A stretch of 8,355 nucleotides of DNA from Planctomycetota bacterium (lineage in GTDB: Bacteria; Planctomycetota; UBA11346), in assembly GCA_947470885.1 (NCBI GenBank), contig CANIXE010000080.1, positions 1 through 8,355 on the forward strand, written 5' to 3'. Positions 1 to 5,990 of this stretch are shown here, in pieces (the first letter of the stretch is position 1; the number at the start of each line of letters is the position of its first letter). A program made the translations under genes and the position numbers. The notes under the pieces are model-generated. The model searched no databases, was not told the origin of the DNA, and saw nothing but the letters and a program-made list of their open reading frames with translations.

Positions 1-1390
1 GGCGTTCCGCCTTGGTCTTGCCCGAGACCACTTGCCACTTGTCCAGGCCCTCGTGGAAGCGGCTGTCCCGGGTCTTGAACAGGATCCGTAGGGGGATGCG
101 CTTGAAGGGCAGGCGTTCCCGGAGGAAACCCTCCAGATAACGGCTGTAATTCGGCTCGATCCAGTCCGTGCGGTTGACGAAAAAGATGAATGTTGGCGGC
201 AGCTCGTTGGCCTGGGTGCCGTAGAAGATCTTGGTGGGCTTGGGGCCGACCTTCTTGGGCCGACGGCGCTCAATGGCCGCCATCAGCATGGTGTTGACCT
301 CGTGGGTCTCGACCCGGGCGTGGGTTTCCGCGTGGAGTTCCGCCGCGAGCTTCAGCAGGTCTTGCACATTGAAGCCGGTGAGGGCACAGGTGAAGATCAC
401 CGGGGCGAAACGCAGGCCGGGCAGACGATCCTGCAGCCAGACGTGGTACTGGACGCGGTTGGCGCCATTCGCCTCGGCGATGTCCCACTTGTTGATCACC
501 AGCACCGTGGGCTTGGCCTCGGATTCGCAGAAGGCGGCGATCTTCTTGTCGGTGGCACCCAGTTCCTCGCCGGCATCAAGGACCAGGAACACCACGTCCG
601 AGCGGCGGATCGCCCGTTCGGTGCGGCAAGCCGCGTAGAATTCGATGTCGTCGTCGATGTCGCCCCGCTTGCGCAGGCCGGCGGTGTCGATCAGGGTGAA
701 ATGGTTGCCGTTGTGCTCGATGGGCACGTCCACCGCATCCCGGGTGGTTCCCGCGAGGTTGGAGACGATGACCCGTTCCTCACCGCAGAGGGCGTTGGTG
801 AGGGACGACTTGCCGACATTCCGCCGACCCGAAAGACAGATCTTGATCCGTCCGTCCTCCACCAGATCCATGGCCGAATTCTCGTCGTCCTTGGCCCCGG
901 GCAGGTCGCTGCACAGGCGTTCCAGGAGGTCGATCAGGCCGGTGGCCTGGGCGGCGCTGATGGGCATGGGTTCGCCGAGACCCAGACGCTCGAAGTTATG
1001 GACCTCGGTTTCCAGGGTGACGTGGTCGATTTTGTTGATCGCAAGGACGACCTTGTCCTTCAGCGGGCGCAGCTTGACCGCGATTTCCTTGTCCAGATGG
1101 GTCACGCCATCCCGGCCGTCGCAGAGGAAGATGATCCGGTCAGCGGTGCCGATGGCCCGTTCCACCTGGCGGTAGATGTCGTCTTCCAGCTTGGCGGCGT
1201 CGACGATGCCGATCCCGCCGGTGTCGATCAGGTCGAAGCGCCAGCCGTCCCGGCGGACCTGGTGCAGCAGGCGATCCCGGGTGACGCCCGGGGTCGGGTC
1301 GACGATGGCCATTGGCACGCCGATGAGCCGGTTAAACAGGGAGGACTTGCCGACATTGGGTCGGCCGACGATGGCGATGGTAGGGCGCAT
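1..1390 (-). CDS. der: Ribosome-assembly GTPase Der (EngA), 3' end cut by window edge
   Basis: Der is an essential cytoplasmic GTPase with tandem G domains that acts in maturation of the 50S ribosomal subunit. The 463 visible residues show both domains. G domain 1 has GRPNVGKS (residues 9-16), a switch region PGVTRDR (34-40), DTGG (56-59), NKID (119-122) and SAA (145-147). G domain 2 has GRRNVGKS (188-195), GTTRD (214-218), DTAG (235-238), NKWD (300-303) and CAL (335-337). From about residue 345 the C-terminal KH-like domain follows, with the typical YGTQ...PPTFIFF and YLEGFLRE segments. The reading frame is still open at base 1, but little can be missing because the family usually ends soon after the PLRILFK stretch. 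The ATG at 1390 is chosen because it gives the standard short N-terminus before the first P-loop. No good Shine-Dalgarno precedes it. The gene lies 14 nt downstream of the 660-residue gene, so the two are probably cotranscribed. The Arg for Pro change in the second P-loop is unusual but may be lineage-typical. Confidence 0.96.
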   Translation of the reverse strand, partial: MRPTIAIVGRPNVGKSSLFNRLIGVPMAIVDPTPGVTRDRLLHQVRRDGWRFDLIDTGGIGIVDAAKLEDDIYRQVERAIGTADRIIFLCDGRDGVTHLDKEIAVKLRPLKDKVVLAINKIDHVTLETEVHNFERLGLGEPMPISAAQATGLIDLLERLCSDLPGAKDDENSAMDLVEDGRIKICLSGRRNVGKSSLTNALCGEERVIVSNLAGTTRDAVDVPIEHNGNHFTLIDTAGLRKRGDIDDDIEFYAACRTERAIRRSDVVFLVLDAGEELGATDKKIAAFCESEAKPTVLVINKWDIAEANGANRVQYHVWLQDRLPGLRFAPVIFTCALTGFNVQDLLKLAAELHAETHARVETHEVNTMLMAAIERRRPKKVGPKPTKIFYGTQANELPPTFIFFVNRTDWIEPNYSRYLEGFLRERLPFKRIPLRILFKTRDSRFHEGLDKWQVVSGKTKAER

Positions 1391-1404
1391 TGGGGGACTT
1401 CAGT

Positions 1405-3387
1405 TCAGGGCGTCCCGTCGGTTTCGGCGGACCGTTCGACTGGAGGCAACAACAGGTGGAGGGGCAAGGTTAGGCTGACCACCCGATCCAGCAAGGACCA
1501 GTCCGCGCCGGAACGACCCAGGATATCCTGCATGATCAGGGCCGCCGCCAGGGCCTCGGCGGGGGCGGTTCGGGCAAGCCAGATCCGATTCACCGCCGCG
1601 GGGCTGCCGTCCAGCAACGGGGCCTGGGGATGGGCGGCGGCGATCCGTCGGAGGGGAGCCAGGACGCTGGTATCCGCTGGGCCGGCATCTCCGTCGAGCA
1701 GCTCTCTAGAGGCTCCCAGGTGAAGGCGCAGATCCTCATTGGCGAGGTGTTGGAGCTGATCTGGGAAACGTCGGCGGAGGAGTTGCCGGAGGGCGAACGC
1801 CAACGGATCCCGGTCGGCCAATTTGTCGGCACCCAGGGCCAACCAGGCATCCACCACTAATTTGGGCTGGCCCGTCCCGAGACGCAGAGCCACCAGGGCC
1901 GAGGTCAGGATTCGTTCCCGGGGTGGCACGGTGGAAGTCAGCAGAAGGTTGTAGACTTCGGCCTCGGCCCTGCCCACGCCTTCCCGGCCTTCCCGACCCA
2001 GGCGGGACCATTGTTCCCGAAGGCGGAGGGCGTTGAGGATCTTCCGCCGCAGGCCGACAGCCGATACCGGCGTTATCCGGGCACCCACCGCCAGGAGCTC
2101 AATGGCCCGGGCGCTGGGGCTGTTGGCTTCGGGCATCGGTGGCAGGTCCTCGGCCTGGGGATCCTCTCCGGCAAAAGCCCGCCAACGCACCGCCAGCCAG
2201 GCCGGGGCATCCACGGGTCGGGGATCCGGGGCAGCACCCCCGGGAATGGTCCGCAGGCAGGCTGTACCGTGGGCCAGGAGATCCAGTCGGGCGTTTTCGG
2301 CCTCCGCCAGCAGGCCTTTCCCGGCAGATCGGGCGGCCCCCGCCACCAGATGCAAGAGGTCCAGCCAGCGGGCCCGATTTCCCGCCACCTGGATCGGATC
2401 CTGGGCATCTTCGGGCAGGCTGGTGGCTCGCTTCGCCAAGGCTTCGGTGAGGGACAGCAAGACGCCGATGCGTTCAGGTGATGGGTCCGAGACAGAGCGG
2501 GTGATGAGCTCTTCGATCAGACTCAAGGACGCTTCGCCGGATTCTGATTCCCTGGCCAGGGCATAGCGGGCCCGGGCCAGGGCGAGCCACAAGGACAGGC
2601 GTTCACGCACCCCCGCCGAGGGTTTCGCCAGCGCGGGATCCAGGGGATTCAGAGCGACCAGGGCCTCCCCCAGGGCCTTGCCCGTAGTGCCATCGGCGTC
2701 CGGCGCATCCAGGGCCTGGAAAACCTGGCGGGTGAGCAGAAAGGCCCGGTCGGGACGCATATCCAGGGCGGTGCCCGCCATTATCCCTGGAAATTGGAGG
2801 TCAGGTTGGACCTGGGCCAGCTGACTCACGCGCATCAAGTCCGAGCCCCACATGGGTTTGCGAGGTTGATATACGAGGACGGTCAGCAGGGCATCCCCCA
2901 GGGTACCCAGGGTGGTACAACCGAAGGCTCGTGGGGTTTCGACGATCTCGTCGGCGATACCAATGGGATCCAGACAGCGAAGGACCCCGACCCCATCCAC
3001 CAGGGTCGATAATTCGCCACCCCTGCGGCGGAAGGTCACCCGCTCTGGAATGACCGGGATGGTCACCGCGCCGAGGAGGAACGGCACTGGCCGGGCGCGG
3101 ATGATCTGGAGAACCCGGGACGTCTCCAGCCAGTGGAGTTCGTAGCCTTCCCCGGTGCTGCGACCTTCGTGGAGGATCCAACCCCAGCCCGGCGGACGGA
3201 TGCCGGGATCCAGGCGCAATTCCATATCCCAGGCGGTTAATGGCTCCCTGGTATGGGCGTCGATGATCGTGCCGCCGGCCACCAGGTTTGCGCCCACCAG
3301 GTTCGAGGTGGGCTTGGTCCGAAATGCCCAGGTGCTCACGGCGGCGAGACCAATCCCAAGAATCACGATGGGCCAGCGGGAGGACAT
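1405..3387 (-). CDS. Membrane-anchored or secreted protein of unknown function with a C-terminal helical region
   Basis: I do not recognise this 660-residue protein. It begins with a short charged stretch and one hydrophobic segment (residues 6-19, PIVILGIGLAAVST). This could be a signal anchor or an uncleaved signal peptide, with the rest outside the cytoplasm. Residues about 30-175 are rich in alternating hydrophobic and Gly/Trp positions, such as PPGWGWILHEG (65-75) and GGELSTLVDGVGVL (123-136), and look like a beta-rich, possibly jelly-roll, domain. Residues about 210-650 are rich in Ala, Leu, Arg and Glu and look almost wholly helical, like a TPR or other alpha-solenoid, though I cannot define a repeat unit. 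There are only four Cys and no obvious catalytic motif. The frame stays open far upstream, to 4227, but that part is antisense to two well-supported genes. The ATG at 3387 is therefore chosen: it sits just before the hydrophobic segment and inside the divergent gap. It shares a likely transcript with der, 14 nt downstream, and may be a lineage-specific protein. Confidence 0.8.
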   Translation of the reverse strand: MSSRWPIVILGIGLAAVSTWAFRTKPTSNLVGANLVAGGTIIDAHTREPLTAWDMELRLDPGIRPPGWGWILHEGRSTGEGYELHWLETSRVLQIIRARPVPFLLGAVTIPVIPERVTFRRRGGELSTLVDGVGVLRCLDPIGIADEIVETPRAFGCTTLGTLGDALLTVLVYQPRKPMWGSDLMRVSQLAQVQPDLQFPGIMAGTALDMRPDRAFLLTRQVFQALDAPDADGTTGKALGEALVALNPLDPALAKPSAGVRERLSLWLALARARYALARESESGEASLSLIEELITRSVSDPSPERIGVLLSLTEALAKRATSLPEDAQDPIQVAGNRARWLDLLHLVAGAARSAGKGLLAEAENARLDLLAHGTACLRTIPGGAAPDPRPVDAPAWLAVRWRAFAGEDPQAEDLPPMPEANSPSARAIELLAVGARITPVSAVGLRRKILNALRLREQWSRLGREGREGVGRAEAEVYNLLLTSTVPPRERILTSALVALRLGTGQPKLVVDAWLALGADKLADRDPLAFALRQLLRRRFPDQLQHLANEDLRLHLGASRELLDGDAGPADTSVLAPLRRIAAAHPQAPLLDGSPAAVNRIWLARTAPAEALAAALIMQDILGRSGADWSLLDRVVSLTLPLHLLLPPVERSAETDGTP

Positions 3388-3465
3388 GGGCGGGGTAGGT
3401 GGCGGACCTGGGGAGTTGCCCCAGCCTCCGCCTGGGTACGAGCGGGCAACCACCACGGATCCACC
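3388..3465. promoter_or_regulatory. Divergent intergenic region with overlapping inverted repeats
   Basis: This 78-bp gap must hold the start signals for both the leftward 660-residue gene/der unit and the rightward peroxiredoxin unit. No convincing sigma-70 boxes are visible. The best plus-strand pair is TTGCCC (3416-3421) with TACGAG (3437-3442) at a 15-bp spacing, which is weak. Three short inverted repeats share bases: CTGGGG/CCCCAG (3408-3413 with 3419-3424), CCCAG/CTGGG (3420-3424 with 3432-3436) and GTTGCCC/GGGCAAC (3415-3421 with 3444-3450). They cannot all form at once. They could be an operator or a leader switch, or they could be chance in GC-rich DNA. Confidence 0.4.
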
Positions 3466-3927
3466 ATGACCGCCACCGCCATCCCCGCCTTCTCCCTCGC
3501 CGGCTCCGACGGCAAGACCTGGACCAGCAAGGAGCTGAAGGGCACGCCCTTCGTCCTCTATTTTTACCCCAAGGACAGCACTCCGGGCTGCACCACCGAA
3601 GCCTGCAATTTCCGGGACAACCACGCGCGTCTGGAAATGCGTGGGCTGAAGCTGTTCGGAATTAGCCCGGACAGCCTGAAGAGCCACGCCAACTTCATCG
3701 CCAAGCAGGAACTCAATTTCGTCCTCTTGTCCGATTCTGACAAGGTCCTGGCCCAGGCCCTGGGGGTGTGGGTAACCAAGAGCATGTATGGCCGGGAATA
3801 CCTGGGGATCGAGCGGTCTACCTTCCTGGTGGGGGCCAACGGCAAGATCCTGAAGGAGTGGCGCAAGGTGAAGGTCCCCGGCCATGTGGATGAGGTCATT
3901 GCAGCGGCGGAAGAATTGGTGAAGTGA
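3466..3927 (+). CDS. bcp: Thiol peroxidase, Bcp/PrxQ-type peroxiredoxin
   Basis: This 153-residue cytoplasmic peroxiredoxin should reduce hydrogen peroxide and organic hydroperoxides using thioredoxin-type reductants. The N-terminal strand region AIPAFSL...GKTW is followed by VLYFYPKD (30-37) and the signature STPGCTTEAC (38-47). The peroxidatic Cys is C42, and the resolving Cys C47 sits five residues later, as in the atypical two-Cys Bcp subgroup. The Thr (T39) and Pro (P40) of the active site are present. An Arg lies further on in the expected ERSTFLV segment. The length matches the family (about 150-160). An in-frame upstream extension to 3253 would be antisense to the neighbouring gene and add a non-homologous tail, so the ATG at 3466 is preferred. 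Only a weak GGA precedes it. It is the first gene of a rightward unit, and its stop codon lies 4 nt before the next start. Confidence 0.95.
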   Translation: MTATAIPAFSLAGSDGKTWTSKELKGTPFVLYFYPKDSTPGCTTEACNFRDNHARLEMRGLKLFGISPDSLKSHANFIAKQELNFVLLSDSDKVLAQALGVWVTKSMYGREYLGIERSTFLVGANGKILKEWRKVKVPGHVDEVIAAAEELVK

Positions 3928-3931
3928 GGAA
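3926..3931 (+). promoter_or_regulatory. Ribosome-binding site overlapping the bcp stop codon
   Basis: The bases GAGGAA run from inside the bcp TGA stop straight to the ATG at 3932. The GAGG core ends only two bases before the start, which is closer than usual. The arrangement suggests that ribosomes finishing bcp reinitiate on the downstream exonuclease gene, that is, translational coupling. This is an inference from spacing. Confidence 0.45.
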
Positions 3932-4777
3932 ATGCTCACCGCCAGCTTCTGCTTCAGCAAACACGTCACCGATGACCAAGAACGGGCCCTTTGGGGCCGG
4001 GGGATCCTCAGTTGGGCTCTGGCCCGCCAGCACCTTGACGAAGTCACCGCCGTGTTGGGGCAATCCCGCGCGGGCAAGTTGGCAGAGTCCATCGTCGAGG
4101 CGGAGGCCGCCATCGCCAAGGGTGACTCCGCTTGGTTGAAGACGGTTTGGCCGGTGAAGGAAACCTGGCGCCTGTGGGAGGGCTGGGTCAAGCCCGAGCA
4201 GATCGCCTTCGTGGATATCGAAACCACCGGTCTGACCCCAGGACTGGATCAGATCACGGTGATCGGCTTGGCGGATGGGCTGGGCAATGCCCGGGCCTTT
4301 GTCGCCGGAAGACCCCAGCCCGGGGATGAACCGTTGGACCGTTTCCGGGAAGCGATCAAGGGCTTCAAGCTGGTGGTCACTTACAACGGGGACAACTTCG
4401 ATCAGCCGTTCATTGAAAAGCATTTCAAGGACCAGGCCTTTCGCTTTGAAGTGCCGACCCTGGACATCATGTGGTCGGCCCGGGCGGTGGGTCTGACGGG
4501 TGGCTTAAAGGACATGGAAAAACAACTCGGCATCATCCGTGGGGGTGACATCGCCGGGATGCGCGGCCAGGATGCGATCCGCGATTGGGGTCTGTGGCGT
4601 TCCGCCGGGGATCTGGCGGCCTACAAACGGCTGACCACCTACTGTAAGACCGACTGCATCAATCTGTTCGATTTCGCAACGCAGGTCTACCGTCGGCGGT
4701 GGCAGGCCCTGTATGCTTCCCAGGCCCGGACGGTGGATTTCTCCCGGCTTAAAGGCGAACAGTTGACGATCTTTTAA
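3932..4777 (+). CDS. YprB-type ribonuclease H-like exonuclease (DEDD fold)
   Basis: This 281-residue protein matches the YprB/RNase_H_2 group of DEDD-type 3'-5' exonucleases, two-metal enzymes acting on nucleic acid. The N-terminus has the helical lead that I associate with this group, TDDQERALWGRGILSW (13-28). It is followed by a helical linker to about residue 88 and then the nuclease domain: exo I FVDIETTG (93-100, metal ligands D95 and E97), exo II YNGDNFDQP (151-159, D157) and exo III YCKTD (237-241, Y237 and D241). The conserved GGLKDMEKQLGI segment (190-201) lies between exo II and exo III. All four acidic ligands are present, so the enzyme should be active. The substrate cannot be told from sequence. 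The protein stops soon after the domain (residue 281), without the TPR tail I recall in Bacillus YprB. It starts 4 nt after bcp and is very probably in the same transcript. Confidence 0.88.
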   Translation: MLTASFCFSKHVTDDQERALWGRGILSWALARQHLDEVTAVLGQSRAGKLAESIVEAEAAIAKGDSAWLKTVWPVKETWRLWEGWVKPEQIAFVDIETTGLTPGLDQITVIGLADGLGNARAFVAGRPQPGDEPLDRFREAIKGFKLVVTYNGDNFDQPFIEKHFKDQAFRFEVPTLDIMWSARAVGLTGGLKDMEKQLGIIRGGDIAGMRGQDAIRDWGLWRSAGDLAAYKRLTTYCKTDCINLFDFATQVYRRRWQALYASQARTVDFSRLKGEQLTIF

Positions 4778-4790
4778 GTGGTTGCATAGT
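4763..4790 (+). promoter_or_regulatory. Possible sigma-70-like promoter for the STAS gene
   Basis: TTGACG (4763-4768) matches the -35 consensus at five of six bases. After a 16-bp spacer, CATAGT (4785-4790) matches the -10 consensus at four of six. It lies across the end of the exonuclease gene, in a locally AT-richer stretch. Transcription would start near 4797, leaving a leader of only a few bases, which fits the absence of a Shine-Dalgarno before the ATG at 4804. The STAS gene could equally be read through from bcp. Confidence 0.3.
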
Positions 4791-4800
4791 ACGTCACTAT
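4786..4800. repeat. Inverted repeat ATAGT-N5-ACTAT upstream of the STAS gene
   Basis: Five-base perfect arms (4786-4790 and 4796-4800) flank the spacer ACGTC. The element ends three bases before the ATG and overlaps the possible -10 box and start point, a classic position for a repressor operator. As RNA it would be too weak a hairpin to act as a terminator. It stands out because the surrounding DNA is GC-rich and this element is AT-rich. A chance match is possible for arms this short. Confidence 0.35.
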
Positions 4801-4803
4801 AAC

Positions 4804-5376
4804 ATGAGCGAGCTCCATAACAACGAAATTGCCCACCTCGTGGATTCGCTGACGGCCCACCAGCGGGTGGTCCTTCAGCGACTTGTCGGAGAATGCCTCA
4901 CGGCGATTCCCGAAACCGCGGATGACGCGCCCCCGGATTGGCTACCGATGTTACGGACCGGCAGCCGATCCCTGTTCCATCTTTTGGACACGCTGCGGCG
5001 CTTTGAAAACGAAGATGAAAACAGTGACATCCGGCCGTACAGCCTGTCTATTCCCGAGCCTGGCCATGCCAAGATTTCCCTCGCCCGACGGATCATCCAT
5101 TGGCGTGGGGTGTGGGAACAAGCCAACCATTCCTGGGTCAGCGAGCTGCGGATCGGTCGTTTGACCGTGGATGTCAGCAATTTGGACGAGCTTCCCAGCA
5201 GCATCATCGCCTGGTTGGTCACCCTGGCGAATCAACTGCCGGAGCATCGCCTGCGTCTGGTGGAGGCCACCCCGGTGATGGCCCGCACCCTCCAAGTCCT
5301 GCGCCTCAACCAGGTGCTGCTGGTGGAAAGCCAGCGCGCGCCTGGCAGCAACCCTGGCAAGCGAATCCTGCCCTGA
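4804..5376 (+). CDS. STAS-like domain protein, candidate anti-sigma factor antagonist
   Basis: The last half of this 190-residue protein looks like a STAS domain, the fold of SpoIIAA/RsbV anti-anti-sigma factors. Residues 121-141 (TVDVSNLDELPSSIIAWLVTL) align without gaps to the usual VDLSGL..LDSSGLGVLLAL pattern. They are followed by a helix, a strand RLRLVEA (149-155) and the final helix-strand PVMARTLQVLRLNQVLLV (157-174). The phosphoacceptor loop is altered: the usual D-S-S-G reads P-S-S-I (131-134). S133 aligns with the phosphorylated Ser of SpoIIAA. Residues 1-75 are mostly helical and acidic and have no match I can name, making the protein nearly twice the length of a bare STAS domain (about 100-110). 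The ATG at 4804 is the only good start, since the next Met is residue 49. It lacks a Shine-Dalgarno. Two PPM phosphatases on the opposite strand nearby make a signalling role plausible. The STAS call is from pattern, not a search. Confidence 0.72.
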   Translation: MSELHNNEIAHLVDSLTAHQRVVLQRLVGECLTAIPETADDAPPDWLPMLRTGSRSLFHLLDTLRRFENEDENSDIRPYSLSIPEPGHAKISLARRIIHWRGVWEQANHSWVSELRIGRLTVDVSNLDELPSSIIAWLVTLANQLPEHRLRLVEATPVMARTLQVLRLNQVLLVESQRAPGSNPGKRILP

Positions 5377-5378
5377 TC

Positions 5379-5394
5379 GGGCGGGATTCCGCCC
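5379..5394. terminator. GC hairpin between convergent genes, possible bidirectional terminator
   Basis: GGGCGG (5379-5384) and CCGCCC (5389-5394) form a perfect six-base stem with a GATT loop, in the 24-bp gap between the STAS gene stop and the hydrolase stop. There is no T-run on either side, so it is not a textbook intrinsic terminator. Its position between two converging genes, two bases after one stop and six before the other, makes a shared termination role the best guess. Confidence 0.5.
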
Positions 5395-5400
5395 CCAGAA

Positions 5401-5961
5401 TCATTTCACCAAATTGCTCAGGGCCTTGAATGTCGCCCCGCCCGCTTGGCGCTGCCAGCGGAACAGAATGCTTTCCACCGGCAAGACCAGGGCCCCCAGG
5501 TCACGCATGGCCGAAAGGGCCCAATCCCGGTGCTGGGGATTCCGGCTATCCACCGCATCGGCGGCCACCACCACCCATTTGCCGTGGCTCAGCAGATCGG
5601 CCATGGTCGCCAACAGGCAGACATGGGCCTCGACACCGCAGAGGATGACGTGGGATCGTGGCTCTTCGCTAAACAACTGATTCAACGTCGGATCGTCATA
5701 ACAACTGAAATGGGTCTTGGCGAAGACACTGGCCTCGGGTTGGACTTCCCGGAGCAGGGGCAGAGTTGGACCCAGGCCCTTGGGGTACTGTTCGCTGATC
5801 AGGGTTGGCACGTTGAGGAGCTTGGCGCCTTCCAGGAGCAATCGGGCTGCCTTGGCCACCGTGCCGCCCGGGGCGATGCTGGGAATCGCCGCCTGGAACC
5901 GTTCCTGGAGGTCCACGGCAAGGACGAGGCTATTGGCGGTGGTGAGGTCGAAGCGGTCCAT
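5401..5961 (-). CDS. Isochorismatase-family cysteine hydrolase (ISOC1/ISOC2-like)
   Basis: This 186-residue cytoplasmic protein belongs to the isochorismatase-like alpha/beta hydrolases, which use a Cys-Asp-Lys triad. The triad is visible: D17 in LAVDLQERF, K82 in FAKTHFSC, and C115 in LCGVEAHVC, where V110-E111 is the usual cis-peptide site. The segment SEQYPKGLGPT (56-66) resembles the ISOC1/ISOC2 and bacterial relatives rather than true siderophore isochorismatases, so the real substrate is unknown; nicotinamidase- or amidase-like chemistry is possible. The length matches a stand-alone domain. The ATG at 5961 is supported by AAGGA seven bases upstream, the clearest ribosome-binding site in the window. 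It is the last gene of the leftward phosphatase unit, 29 nt after the PP2C stop, so it is probably cotranscribed, but nothing in the sequence ties its chemistry to the phosphatases. Confidence 0.9.
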   Translation of the reverse strand: MDRFDLTTANSLVLAVDLQERFQAAIPSIAPGGTVAKAARLLLEGAKLLNVPTLISEQYPKGLGPTLPLLREVQPEASVFAKTHFSCYDDPTLNQLFSEEPRSHVILCGVEAHVCLLATMADLLSHGKWVVVAADAVDSRNPQHRDWALSAMRDLGALVLPVESILFRWQRQAGGATFKALSNLVK

Positions 5962-5968
5962 GGGGGAT

Positions 5969-5973
5969 TCCTT
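5969..5973 (-). promoter_or_regulatory. Shine-Dalgarno AAGGA of the isochorismatase-family gene
   Basis: AAGGA on the minus strand lies seven bases before the ATG at 5961. It fixes that start and shows that this host can use Shine-Dalgarno pairing, in contrast to the STAS and der starts, where none is seen. Confidence 0.6.
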
Positions 5974-5990
5974 GGTAATGCGGCTTGTGG

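Noticed and set aside
302..1723. Long open frame of 473 codons on the plus strand
   Set aside because: It lies antisense to der and to the end of the 660-residue gene. Its product is low-complexity, rich in Gly, Asp and Val, as expected from a GC-rich antisense frame.
3253..3465. N-terminal extension of the peroxiredoxin
   Set aside because: It would overlap the start of the opposite gene and add 71 residues without family similarity. The start at 3466 gives the normal Bcp length.
3388..4227. Upstream extension of the 660-residue minus-strand gene to give a 940-residue protein
   Set aside because: This part is antisense to the peroxiredoxin and exonuclease genes, both backed by intact catalytic motifs. 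The extension has no recognisable domain, and the hydrophobic N-terminal segment begins right after the ATG at 3387.
4798..4803. TATAAC as a -10 box for the STAS gene
   Set aside because: It ends one base before the ATG, so transcription would start inside the coding region. The upstream TTGCAT is only 10 bp away, too close for a -35.
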